Shown here piece by piece: positions 42,793-50,900 of a DNA stretch of 64,000 nucleotides. The translations under genes and the position numbers were made by a program. The stretch comes from CALLCD01 sp039196965. Lineage in GTDB: Bacteria; Pseudomonadota; Alphaproteobacteria; Caulobacterales; Hyphomonadaceae. The notes beneath the pieces were generated by a model that was not told the DNA's origin, did no database searches, and saw nothing but the letters and a program-made list of their open reading frames with translations. The stretch spans positions 1 through 64,000 of the forward strand of contig JBCCUK010000022.1 of assembly GCA_039196965.1 (NCBI GenBank), in the 5' to 3' direction. Within the stretch, counting starts at the first letter, position 1; the number at the start of each line of letters is the position of its first letter.

Positions 42793-44925
42793 ATGTTCGA
42801 CAAGCAAACCGTGTCGCTGGAATGGGCCGGCCGCACACTGACAATTGAAACCGGGCGCATGGCGCGCCAGGCAGACGGGGCCGTCCTCGTCACTTATGGC
42901 GATACCACCGTGCTCGCCACTGCCGTTTACGCAAAATCGGCAAAGCCGGGGCAGGACTTCTTCCCGCTTACGGTCAATTATATGGAAAAATACTACGCCT
43001 CGGGCCGCATTCCAGGTGGCTTCTTCAAGCGCGAAGGCCGTCCGACCGAGAAAGAGACGCTGACCTCACGCCTGATCGACCGTCCGATCCGCCCGCTGTT
43101 CGTGAATGGGTTCAAGAATGAGGTTCAGGTTGTTCTGACCGCGATCTCCTATGACCTCGAAAACGACCCGGACATTCTCGGCATGGTCGGCGCGTCTGCT
43201 GCGCTCGTGCTCTCCGGTTCGCCTTTCATGGGTCCGATTGGCGCGGCCCGTGTTGGTTACAAGGATGGTGAGTACATCATCAACCCGACCGTCGACGATC
43301 TCGAAGAGTCCGAACTTGACCTTGTCGTCGCCGGTACTGAAGACGCTGTGATGATGGTTGAGTCCGAGGCGAAGGAACTCTCCGAAGACATCATGCTGGG
43401 TGCAGTGATGGCGGGTCATGAGGCCATGCAGCCCGTGATCAATGCGATCATCGATCTGGCTGAAAAGGCCGCCAAGGAGCCGTTCGACTTCGAGGCCGAA
43501 GATCACTCCGCAGAACTGAAGCAGATACAGGACCTTGTCGGTTCGGACCTTTCGTCTGCCTATCAGATTACGGAGAAACTCGCCCGTCAGGAAGCCGTTG
43601 GTGCCGCTCGCGAAAAAGCCGCTGAAGCGCTTGTCTCGACCGATGAGGAAGAGAAGGCGATGAGCGGCGAAGCGTTCAAATCCGCTTTCAAGGAAGCTGA
43701 GGCGGCGGTTGTTCGCGGTGACATCCTGAAAACTGGCAAGCGCATTGATGGCCGTGCCCTCGATCAGGTTCGCCCGATCCTCGCCGAGGCAAGCGTCCTG
43801 CCGCGCACCCATGGGTCGTCGCTCTTCACGCGCGGTGAAACCCAGGCGCTCTGTGTGGCCACGCTCGGAACCTCCGATGATGAACAATTCATCGACGGTC
43901 TCGGCGGCACGACCAAAGCCAAGTTCATGCTGCACTATAACTTCCCGCCTTACTCGGTCGGTGAGGCAGGGCGCATGGGCGGCACATCCCGCCGCGAAAC
44001 AGGCCACGGCAAGCTCGCTTGGCGTGCGCTGCAGGCTGTTCTGCCGGAGCCGGAAGAATTTCCATACACGATCCGTCTTGTCTCCGAGATCACCGAGTCC
44101 AATGGCTCGTCGTCCATGGCGACGGTCTGTGGTTGCTCCCTTGCCATGATGGATGCCGGTGTACCGGTCACCCGTCCGGTATCGGGCATCGCCATGGGCC
44201 TCATCAAGGAAGATGACGGCGTTGCGGTCCTTTCCGACATTCTCGGCGACGAAGATCACCTCGGCGACATGGACTTCAAGGTTGCGGGGACCACTGAAGG
44301 TCTCACCAGCCTTCAGATGGACATCAAGATCGCCGGCATTACCCGCGAGATCATGCAGACTGCCCTCGACCAGGCGAAGGCGGGCCGCATGCACATTCTC
44401 GACGAGATGGGCAAAGCCCTCGGCGAGTCTCGCGATGAGCTCTCCGACAACGCGCCTCAAATGGAGATCGTAAAGATCCCCGTCGACAAGATCCGCGACG
44501 TCATCGGCTCCGGCGGTAAGACGATCCGCGATATTGTTGACACGACCGGCGCTAAGCTAAACGTCGATGATGATGGCACGATCCAGATCTCGGCCCTCGA
44601 TAAGGACTCCATCGAAGCAGCCAAGAAGCGGATTCACGAGCTGACGGCGGAAGCTGAAGTCGGCGGCATCTATCAGGGCAAGGTTGTCGCGATCAAAGAC
44701 TTTGGGGCCTTCGTGAACTTCTTCGGTCCTAAGGACGGTCTCGTCCATGTTTCGCAAATGGCGAATGAGCGTGTCGGCCACCCGAAAGACGTCGTGTCCG
44801 AAGGACAGGAAGTCTGGGTGAAGCTGATGGGTTTCGACGACCGCGGCAAGGTGCGCCTGTCCATGAAAGTCGTTGACCAAGAAACCGGCGAAGAGATCGC
44901 CAAGGAAGAAAGCGCTGACGCCTAA
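42793..44925 (+). CDS. pnp: Polyribonucleotide nucleotidyltransferase (PNPase)
   Basis: A 710-residue trimeric 3'-5' phosphorolytic exoribonuclease and degradosome component. Order of domains: RNase PH1 (about 1-140), helical domain (about 145-225), RNase PH2 (about 310-530, with 'LRTHGSSLFTRGETQAL' and 'SSMATVCGCSLAMMDAGVP'), KH (about 555-610, 'IRDVIGSGGKTIRDI') and S1 (about 620-690, 'GIYQGKVVAIKDFGAFV'). Length is normal. An antisense open frame of 464 codons on the other strand is a shadow of its codon use. Confidence 0.98.
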   Translation: MFDKQTVSLEWAGRTLTIETGRMARQADGAVLVTYGDTTVLATAVYAKSAKPGQDFFPLTVNYMEKYYASGRIPGGFFKREGRPTEKETLTSRLIDRPIRPLFVNGFKNEVQVVLTAISYDLENDPDILGMVGASAALVLSGSPFMGPIGAARVGYKDGEYIINPTVDDLEESELDLVVAGTEDAVMMVESEAKELSEDIMLGAVMAGHEAMQPVINAIIDLAEKAAKEPFDFEAEDHSAELKQIQDLVGSDLSSAYQITEKLARQEAVGAAREKAAEALVSTDEEEKAMSGEAFKSAFKEAEAAVVRGDILKTGKRIDGRALDQVRPILAEASVLPRTHGSSLFTRGETQALCVATLGTSDDEQFIDGLGGTTKAKFMLHYNFPPYSVGEAGRMGGTSRRETGHGKLAWRALQAVLPEPEEFPYTIRLVSEITESNGSSSMATVCGCSLAMMDAGVPVTRPVSGIAMGLIKEDDGVAVLSDILGDEDHLGDMDFKVAGTTEGLTSLQMDIKIAGITREIMQTALDQAKAGRMHILDEMGKALGESRDELSDNAPQMEIVKIPVDKIRDVIGSGGKTIRDIVDTTGAKLNVDDDGTIQISALDKDSIEAAKKRIHELTAEAEVGGIYQGKVVAIKDFGAFVNFFGPKDGLVHVSQMANERVGHPKDVVSEGQEVWVKLMGFDDRGKVRLSMKVVDQETGEEIAKEESADA

Positions 44926-44982
44926 GCGAAAGCGCCGTCTGACATAAGCGCTCGCGAAATCGGCGCTGAATTCTTAGATTAG

Positions 44983-45010
44983 GAGCCATGCGCATTGCAT
45001 GGCTCTTTTT
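44983..45010 (+). terminator. pnp terminator overlapping the next start codon
   Basis: Perfect 9-bp arms GAGCCATGC / GCATGGCTC (44983-44991 and 44997-45005) with a 5-base loop and a T5 run, then C and more T. The start codon of the CAP-domain gene (44988-44990) and part of its ribosome site lie inside the left arm. Confidence 0.88.
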
Positions 45011-45803
45011 CTTTGTGGGCATTTTGGCAGCGCCCACCGTTAGCGCGACCTGCGAGTATCGGCCAGAATGGCGTGGGACCGATACGGCGTCCTATGTCGC
45101 TGATGCGCGGGTTTGCCTGGAGGAATTGAAGGACGGATTCTGGGTCGATGAAGCCGTTGAAGAAGAGGTGTTCGACCGCGTGAATGCAGCTCGCCGGGAT
45201 GCTGGATTAGAGCCGCTCGAACTGCGAGAGGGTCTCCTCCCGGCGGCACGCCTGCATAGCTTCGATATGGGGCAGGACTGGTTCTTCGATCACAAGGGAC
45301 CTGATGGACGCTCGGTCAGCGACCGCGTTGCTGCCCTCGACCGCAGACTGATGCATTCCGAAGTCCGCGAGAATATCGCCCAGATCAAAGGTGATTTCGA
45401 CTGGTCGGAAACCGGTGAAATCCTTCACAATATTCTCTTCAACAGCGACGGGCATCGAGAGAACATGCTGGCCCCGCGCCTCACCCATATGGCTATGGGT
45501 ATCGTGCGCACTGAGGATGGGGCGTGGATCACGCAGGTATTCGTGCGCAAGGAAGGCGAGTTGGAGCGGGATGCACCGCTGTCAACTCCCGCAAGCTTGA
45601 GTGTTTTGCCAGCGGCCCGGCTTTCCGACTGGGCATACCGCGAAACGCGCCTTCTTGCCGGGGAGGAGGAGCTCGCAGTGGGTGGCAAGCCGAGTGACTA
45701 TCGCGGCGATGGGCAGGTGCTTGTCGTTGGCACCCGGCCCATAGATGAGCTGCAATATGAGATAATAAATCTGATTGGCCCGTCGGTTACGGTGACCGAT
45801 TAG
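44988..45803 (+). CDS. Secreted CAP-domain (SCP/PR1-like) protein
   Basis: A 271-residue secreted protein: signal peptide with cleavage after T-V-S-A (residue 20), then a CAP domain at about 55-175 with the sequence order 'FDRVNAARRDAGLEPL', 'AARLHSFDMGQDWFFDHKGPDG', 'ENIAQI' and 'LFNSDGHRENMLAPRLTHMAMGI', holding the cavity His and Glu residues of the family. The roughly 90-residue C-terminal part is unassigned. The only in-frame start that gives a proper signal peptide is inside the pnp terminator, and AGGAG overlaps the hairpin. Extracellular role unknown. Confidence 0.9.
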   Translation: MRIAWLFFFVGILAAPTVSATCEYRPEWRGTDTASYVADARVCLEELKDGFWVDEAVEEEVFDRVNAARRDAGLEPLELREGLLPAARLHSFDMGQDWFFDHKGPDGRSVSDRVAALDRRLMHSEVRENIAQIKGDFDWSETGEILHNILFNSDGHRENMLAPRLTHMAMGIVRTEDGAWITQVFVRKEGELERDAPLSTPASLSVLPAARLSDWAYRETRLLAGEEELAVGGKPSDYRGDGQVLVVGTRPIDELQYEIINLIGPSVTVTD

Positions 45804-45868
45804 ACAGACCGTCTTGACGATTTGCCCGTGAACGTGGAACGCCTGTCAGGATTACCGGGAGGCTCCAT

Positions 45869-46537
45869 TTGTCAAAGCGAAAACCCTATATTGTTGCCCT
45901 GAGCGGCGGGTCCGGATCCGGGAAGTCGACCCTATCCAGTGCCATCGTGGACCGTCTTGGCCGGGACACGGTCGTTCTGTTCCACGAAGATGCCTATTAT
46001 TGGCCCCGCGACCACTATCCTGAATCCATGCAGGCGTCGGCGATCAATTACGATCATCCAGCGTCCAAGGACACCGAATTTCTTGTGCGCGATCTGGAAA
46101 CTCTGAAGCGGGGCGAGCCGATCGAGCAGCCGGTCTACGACTATGCGCTCCATGATCGTTCAACGACTGAGACACGGAAGATCTCGCCAGCACGGATTGT
46201 GCTGCTGGAAGGGATACACACGCTTTCCATTCCCGGTACGGAGCATCTGATTGATTTCAAGGTCTATGTTGATACGCCGGATGATCTGCGCCTTGCCCGC
46301 CGTATCCGTCGCGATGTGGCCGAGCGGGGCCGTGAGCTGGAAGGGGTTCTGTCACAATACATGAACACAGTGCGGCCCGCCCACTATGAGCATACATTTC
46401 CGGCGAAGTTCGTTGCTGATCTTGTCATCGCCGATGAAGGGCTGCCAGCTTTCGGTGATGTGCGGCCATCGGAGGCTGCGATAGAGCGCATGCTCGCCCC
46501 GGTGCTCGACCGGTTGCAATCGGCGGGCGTCGTGTAA
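45869..46537 (+). CDS. udk: Uridine kinase family protein
   Basis: A 222-residue P-loop kinase of the uridine kinase / phosphoribulokinase family, which phosphorylates uridine (and cytidine) in pyrimidine salvage. P-loop GGSGSGKS is at 13-20; 'FHEDAYYWPRDHYPE' and 'YDYALHDRSTTETRKI' match the substrate region, and 'RRIRRDVAERGRELEGVLSQY' is the lid. It starts with TTG: GGGAGG lies 5 nt upstream of TTG 45869, and no ATG fits. The specificity could also be for a related nucleoside. Confidence 0.9.
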   Translation: MSKRKPYIVALSGGSGSGKSTLSSAIVDRLGRDTVVLFHEDAYYWPRDHYPESMQASAINYDHPASKDTEFLVRDLETLKRGEPIEQPVYDYALHDRSTTETRKISPARIVLLEGIHTLSIPGTEHLIDFKVYVDTPDDLRLARRIRRDVAERGRELEGVLSQYMNTVRPAHYEHTFPAKFVADLVIADEGLPAFGDVRPSEAAIERMLAPVLDRLQSAGVV

Positions 46538-46575
46538 CAGTTGTTCTCGAGGCAAACACAAGCGGGGGCAAAGCA

Positions 46576-48135
46576 ATGCGTTATCTCTTACTCTCCCTAG
46601 GTCTCGCATCTGCGATGGTGTGCGGGCCTGCTCTTGCCCAGCCCGATTACGATGCCGAGGCGATCCGGGCCATGGAAGCATTCGACTCTACCGGCTTGAC
46701 CGTAGCTGTCTCAATTGATGGCGAGATCGTTCACCAAGGGGTCTATGGCAAGGCCAACGAAGCGACCGATGCGCTGATCACGACGGATATGCTGTTTCCC
46801 ATAGCTTCAATATCCAAGGCCTTCACGACTACGGCGCTCGCCATCCTTGTGGACCGAGGAGATGTTGAATGGGACGCACCGCTTCAAGCCTATATTCCGG
46901 AATTCCAGATGTCCGATCCGTGGGTGAGTGAGAACTTCACCGTCCGCGATGCCCTGACCCACAGGTCCGGTCTTCCCCTTGGGGCAGGGGACTTACTGTT
47001 CGTACCTGACGGGAAACCGAGCGTCGAGGACATCATCTCGGCCCTTGCTTTTCTGGAGCCGAGCTCAGGCTTCCGCTCTGAATATGCCTATGACAATCTC
47101 CTTTATGTGGTCGCGGGTGAGGTGGTGACCCGTGTTTCAGGCGAGGACTGGTCGGACTTCATCACCGAGGAAATCCTGAAACCCGTCGGGATGGATAGCT
47201 GCGCGGCCGATATATCCCGCATCAGACCGGACCACGCTGTGGTCACGGGCCACGAGCGCGCCGCAGGTGCGGAAGAGGGCGTACCAATTGACGAACGGCA
47301 GAGCTTCGGTCCTTCAATGGCCGCCGCCGGCGGTATCTATTGCACCACCGGCGATATGATGACCTGGGCGCAGTTCTGGATTGATGGCGGTGTGACGGCC
47401 ACCGGAGAGCGCCTGATCAGCGAGGAACAGGCCGAGGAGGTCTGGTCCGGTGTGACACCGACCAATACCAGGAAAGTTCTGAAACAGAGCGGCCTTACCC
47501 AACAAACAGTCTACGGCCTTGGCTGGGTTATTCAGGATTTTGACGGAACGCTCATGCTGTCCCATGGCGGCGGGTTTCCGGGGGTTGTGAGCGGCTTTTA
47601 TATTCTGCCGAAAGAGAAGATGGCCATTTTCGCTTCGGCAAATGACTATCGGGCGGCGGCGCGGGCGTTCTCTCACCAGATTGCCGACGGTCTGATCGGT
47701 GACCAATCCTTCGATTTTATCGGGACGTGGGGAAACCTGTTCAACGAAGCCATTGAAGAGGCTGTCAGTGCGGTTTCCGGAGCGGTGACAGCACCGGAAG
47801 GGGCCGCGTCTCCCGGCGTTCCCTTTGAGCAATATGCCGGTCTTTACAGAGATCCCTGGTATGGAGACATGACGGTTCACTATGGAGATGACGGGCTGAG
47901 CATCGATATGGGGCGGTCTGAACTTCTTGATGGCCCGCTGACCCACTATGACGGGGACCGCTTTGCTGCCATCTGGCCGAACCGGACGATGAATGCCGAT
48001 GCCTTCGTGACCTTCACGATGGAAGACGGTCAAGTCATCGGGGCCCGGATGGAAGCGATTTCGGAGCTCACCGATTTCTCCTATGACTTCCACGATCTGA
48101 AGTTCGAGAAGGTCCCGGCTGAATCGGATCAGTGA
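46576..48135 (+). CDS. Secreted serine hydrolase, beta-lactamase family
   Basis: A 519-residue protein with a signal peptide (M1-A21, A-L-A-Q) and a class C beta-lactamase/DD-peptidase-fold domain: S78-I-S-K81 as S-x-x-K, Y-A-Y-D-N as Y-x-N, and 'LSHGGGFPG' as the H/K-x-G box. The last about 110 residues ('FEQYAGLYRDPWYGDMTVHYGDDG...') form a DUF3471-like beta domain common on such esterases or peptidases. Probably periplasmic peptide or ester hydrolysis; real antibiotic resistance is not implied. Confidence 0.93.
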   Translation: MRYLLLSLGLASAMVCGPALAQPDYDAEAIRAMEAFDSTGLTVAVSIDGEIVHQGVYGKANEATDALITTDMLFPIASISKAFTTTALAILVDRGDVEWDAPLQAYIPEFQMSDPWVSENFTVRDALTHRSGLPLGAGDLLFVPDGKPSVEDIISALAFLEPSSGFRSEYAYDNLLYVVAGEVVTRVSGEDWSDFITEEILKPVGMDSCAADISRIRPDHAVVTGHERAAGAEEGVPIDERQSFGPSMAAAGGIYCTTGDMMTWAQFWIDGGVTATGERLISEEQAEEVWSGVTPTNTRKVLKQSGLTQQTVYGLGWVIQDFDGTLMLSHGGGFPGVVSGFYILPKEKMAIFASANDYRAAARAFSHQIADGLIGDQSFDFIGTWGNLFNEAIEEAVSAVSGAVTAPEGAASPGVPFEQYAGLYRDPWYGDMTVHYGDDGLSIDMGRSELLDGPLTHYDGDRFAAIWPNRTMNADAFVTFTMEDGQVIGARMEAISELTDFSYDFHDLKFEKVPAESDQ

Positions 48136-48243
48136 TCGCCACTGCATGGTGCCGCTTCTTTCGTGAAATCACCCACCCTCCGGCGCCGCTCCGCCGCAAT
48201 CGATTCCCATTGTGAGGGTTCAATCACTTTGGAGGATGCACCC

Positions 48244-49026
48244 ATGACAACATTCTGGTCAAAAACCTGGCCGAAATCTCTTTTCGCCGCCATGGCGACT
48301 TTAGCGCTGCCAATCGCGGCTATGTCTAAAGATGCGCCCCCCGTCCGGCCTATCGGTCAACCTGCTGTCGACACCGGAGTTCACTCCTATATCCTGCTCG
48401 ACCGTACAGGCTCCATGTCGGATATTTGGGATGAAGCGCTCAGCTCGGTGAACGCCTATGCGAAGTCCGTTGGCGAGGAAGAGGCTGGCGAGGCTGATAT
48501 CGAGACAATTGTGAATCTTGCCGTGTTCGACGCCCAGGAAGGCCTGCAATTCGATGTTCTGCGCCGCGGCATTGAGGCGGAGACATGGAAAGAGGTCACA
48601 AATGATGAAGCTCATCCGCGCGGTATGACCCCGCTTTTCGATGCCATTGGCCGTATCGTCGCGCTCGCAGAAGCCGATGCGCCGGAAAAGGCGGTGCTGG
48701 TGATCATGACAGACGGGCTGGAGAATGCCTCCCGGGAAATGACGGGGGAGGGCGCAAAGGCAGCTCTTGACCGGGCGAGAGATCGCGGCTGGGAGGTTGT
48801 CTTTCTCGGCGCTGAGTTCGCCAACTTCTCCGATGCGGAATCGGTCGGCGTCAGCTCCGGACAGTCGATCGCCGTCGGTTCCCAGCAATTTGGCATCACC
48901 ATGGAACGCCTCGGGAAAAAGTCGCGCTATTATGCTCAGGAAGCGGAAGCGACCATCGAGTTTGACGATGAAGACCGCGCCGTTGCCGGTGAGGAAGAGG
49001 TGAAACGGAAGAACGGCCAGCGCTAA
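48244..49026 (+). CDS. Secreted von Willebrand factor A-domain protein
   Basis: A 260-residue protein with a signal peptide (about 1-27) and a single VWA domain. The MIDAS motif is D53-R-T-G-S-M-S, with a Thr further on ('GMTPLFDAIGR') and 'VIMTDGLENAS' completing the site, so divalent-metal-dependent ligand binding is expected. The start at 48244 has GGAGGA 6-8 nt upstream; an upstream ATG adds a non-signal sequence. The C-terminus is charged and probably disordered. Ligand unknown. Confidence 0.88.
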   Translation: MTTFWSKTWPKSLFAAMATLALPIAAMSKDAPPVRPIGQPAVDTGVHSYILLDRTGSMSDIWDEALSSVNAYAKSVGEEEAGEADIETIVNLAVFDAQEGLQFDVLRRGIEAETWKEVTNDEAHPRGMTPLFDAIGRIVALAEADAPEKAVLVIMTDGLENASREMTGEGAKAALDRARDRGWEVVFLGAEFANFSDAESVGVSSGQSIAVGSQQFGITMERLGKKSRYYAQEAEATIEFDDEDRAVAGEEEVKRKNGQR

Positions 49027-49050
49027 TCCTCACGCCTCACTGAAAATCAT

Positions 49051-49083
49051 AGCTCCCGCGCAAATCTTGTGCGGGGGCTTTTT
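49051..49083 (+). terminator. Intrinsic terminator after the VWA gene
   Basis: A stem of about 12 bp with two G-U pairs (49052-49063 with 49067-49078, loop of three) followed by TTTTT. It separates the VWA gene from leuB. Confidence 0.88.
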
Positions 49084-49138
49084 CTTGCCGGGCGCAAGGT
49101 TTCTTTCTAAACCACGCCAGCGCAATCAGGGGCATATC

Positions 49139-50200
49139 ATGAGTCAGACACTCCTCCTTCTGCCGGGTGACGGCATAGGACCCGAAGTGACAGCTGCTGT
49201 GGCGCGCGTCGCCGAGGTTTTGGTTCCGGACCTCAAGCTCGAAAATGCGCTGGTCGGCGGGGCGGCGTACGATGCCGAGGGAGATCCACTCACTGAGGAA
49301 ACGCTGAACCGCGCCAAAGCTGCCGATGCCATTCTCTTAGGTGCTGTCGGCGGACCGAAATGGGCCGATGTGCCGCGCGATAAGCGCCCGGAGATGGGGC
49401 TGTTGAAACTCCGCAAAGGGCTAGATGTGTTTGCCAACCTCCGGCCCGCATTCTGCTTCGCACCGCTGGTGGATGCGTCCAGCTTGAAGCGCGAGCTTGT
49501 CGAGGGACTCGATATCATAATTATCCGTGAACTGACGAGTGGTGTCTATTTCGGGGAGCCGCGGGGTATTGAGACAGGTGCCGACGGCATCCGCTATGGC
49601 TATGAGACATCGCGTTATACTGCGCCTGAAATCCACCGCGTGGCCCGCGTGGCGTTTGATATTGCCCGGGGGCGCGGCGGCCGGGTGGCGTCAGCTGAGA
49701 AGTCGAATGTCATGGAAAGCGGCCTGTTCTGGCGGCAGGAAGTTGCGGCCTTTCACAAGGCTGAAGGGGAGGGTGTTGAGCTTTCCCATATTCTCGCCGA
49801 TGCCTGTGCCATGGAGCTTGTCCGAGCGCCGAAACAGTTTGACGTTTTGCTCTGCGGCAATCTCTTCGGGGATATTCTGTCCGATGCGGCAGCGATGCTG
49901 ACCGGGTCCATCGGCATGTTGCCGTCGGCCAGCCTCGGCGCGCCCGGAACGCCGGGCCTTTATGAGCCGGTCCATGGATCCGCACCGGATATCGCCGGCC
50001 AGGAGATCGCCAATCCCTGCGCCACGATTCTGTCGCTTGAAATGGCTCTGCGCTGGTCCCTTGGAAGACCGCAGGAAGCCGACCAGCTGTTTGCAGCCGT
50101 AGAGGCCGCCCTTGCAGGTGGTGCGCGCACGCGCGACATTGGCGGCGACATGACCACAGCCGAGATGACCGATGCGATCATTGAGGCTCTCGGGGGCTAA
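49139..50200 (+). CDS. leuB: 3-isopropylmalate dehydrogenase
   Basis: A 353-residue NAD-dependent decarboxylating dehydrogenase, the third leucine-biosynthesis step. 'LLPGDGIGPEV' begins the protein, 'LLKLRKGLDVFANLRPA' and 'RELTSGVYFGEPR' hold substrate-binding Arg and Tyr, and 'FGDILSDAAAMLTGSIGMLPSASLG' the Asp and metal residues. ATG 49139 is preferred; a start at 49067 lies in the upstream terminator and adds unrelated residues. No other leu gene is next to it, so the pathway is dispersed. Confidence 0.97.
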   Translation: MSQTLLLLPGDGIGPEVTAAVARVAEVLVPDLKLENALVGGAAYDAEGDPLTEETLNRAKAADAILLGAVGGPKWADVPRDKRPEMGLLKLRKGLDVFANLRPAFCFAPLVDASSLKRELVEGLDIIIIRELTSGVYFGEPRGIETGADGIRYGYETSRYTAPEIHRVARVAFDIARGRGGRVASAEKSNVMESGLFWRQEVAAFHKAEGEGVELSHILADACAMELVRAPKQFDVLLCGNLFGDILSDAAAMLTGSIGMLPSASLGAPGTPGLYEPVHGSAPDIAGQEIANPCATILSLEMALRWSLGRPQEADQLFAAVEAALAGGARTRDIGGDMTTAEMTDAIIEALGG

Positions 50201-50229
50201 TCCATCCTTACCTGGCCTGAACAGAGTAT

Positions 50230-50802
50230 TCAGGTAGCTAAGTCCCTGGAGGAACCAGAGCCAACCGGAACCGGGTCTCTCGCCGGACTTGTTTCGGCAG
50301 GTGCCTCTTTCTCCCAGCTGAAGTCCGGTGTGATGCGGCGTGGCCGCCAGACACCTAGGATGACATTCGCCATTGAGACGGCCATGACGATGGCGAGCGT
50401 GCCCCATTCGAGAGCGATGAGAGAATCCAGAGCATCGGTGGGGGCCGTGCCCGCGGCAATTTCGGCAGCTTTCTGTTCTGCGATCGAGGCCTTAGAGCCA
50501 ACAATGCCGAGCACGCCCTCGAACAGGAGTATGCCTGTCATGGCTTTCAGCCAGACCCAGCCTTTACTGATGAAGGGTTCGTGTACCACCATGGAGAGGA
50601 GGCCGGAGGCGGCCACCAGAACGAATGATGGCAGGATCACATAGTTGCTGATCACGGAGATCGAGCTGCGCAGATCGGCATAGGCGGCAGGGGTTTCGGG
50701 CACTCCCACAACAAGCAGAACGAGATAGCAGGCAAGGCCGCCGATCATGCCGCAGGCGGCCACCGAATGTAGAATTTTCAAGGTCTTCCGCGCGCGTTGC
50801 AT
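50230..50802 (-). CDS. DUF2269-like integral membrane protein
   Basis: A 190-residue protein with four hydrophobic segments (about 10-30, 48-70, 84-102, 130-150) and a C-terminal Pro/Ser-rich tail. 'LKILHSVAACGMIGGLACYLVLL' matches the start of DUF2269 predicted membrane proteins, which have a conserved His in TM1. Function unknown. It lies downstream of the penicillin acylase gene on the same strand with about 100 bp between them. Confidence 0.65.
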   Translation of the reverse strand: MQRARKTLKILHSVAACGMIGGLACYLVLLVVGVPETPAAYADLRSSISVISNYVILPSFVLVAASGLLSMVVHEPFISKGWVWLKAMTGILLFEGVLGIVGSKASIAEQKAAEIAAGTAPTDALDSLIALEWGTLAIVMAVSMANVILGVWRPRRITPDFSWEKEAPAETSPARDPVPVGSGSSRDLAT

Positions 50803-50900
50803 CGTAATTGTCTGTTCTGTCTCCCATGGAGAAGCTAGGCCGATACCTCACTGAAACACGAAAAGACCGCAGATCAAATGGTAAGACCACCTTCCGGGAC

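Noticed and set aside
43066..44460. A 464-codon minus-strand frame opposite pnp
   Set aside because: It is a mirror of pnp codon use with histidine- and arginine-rich, domain-free translation.
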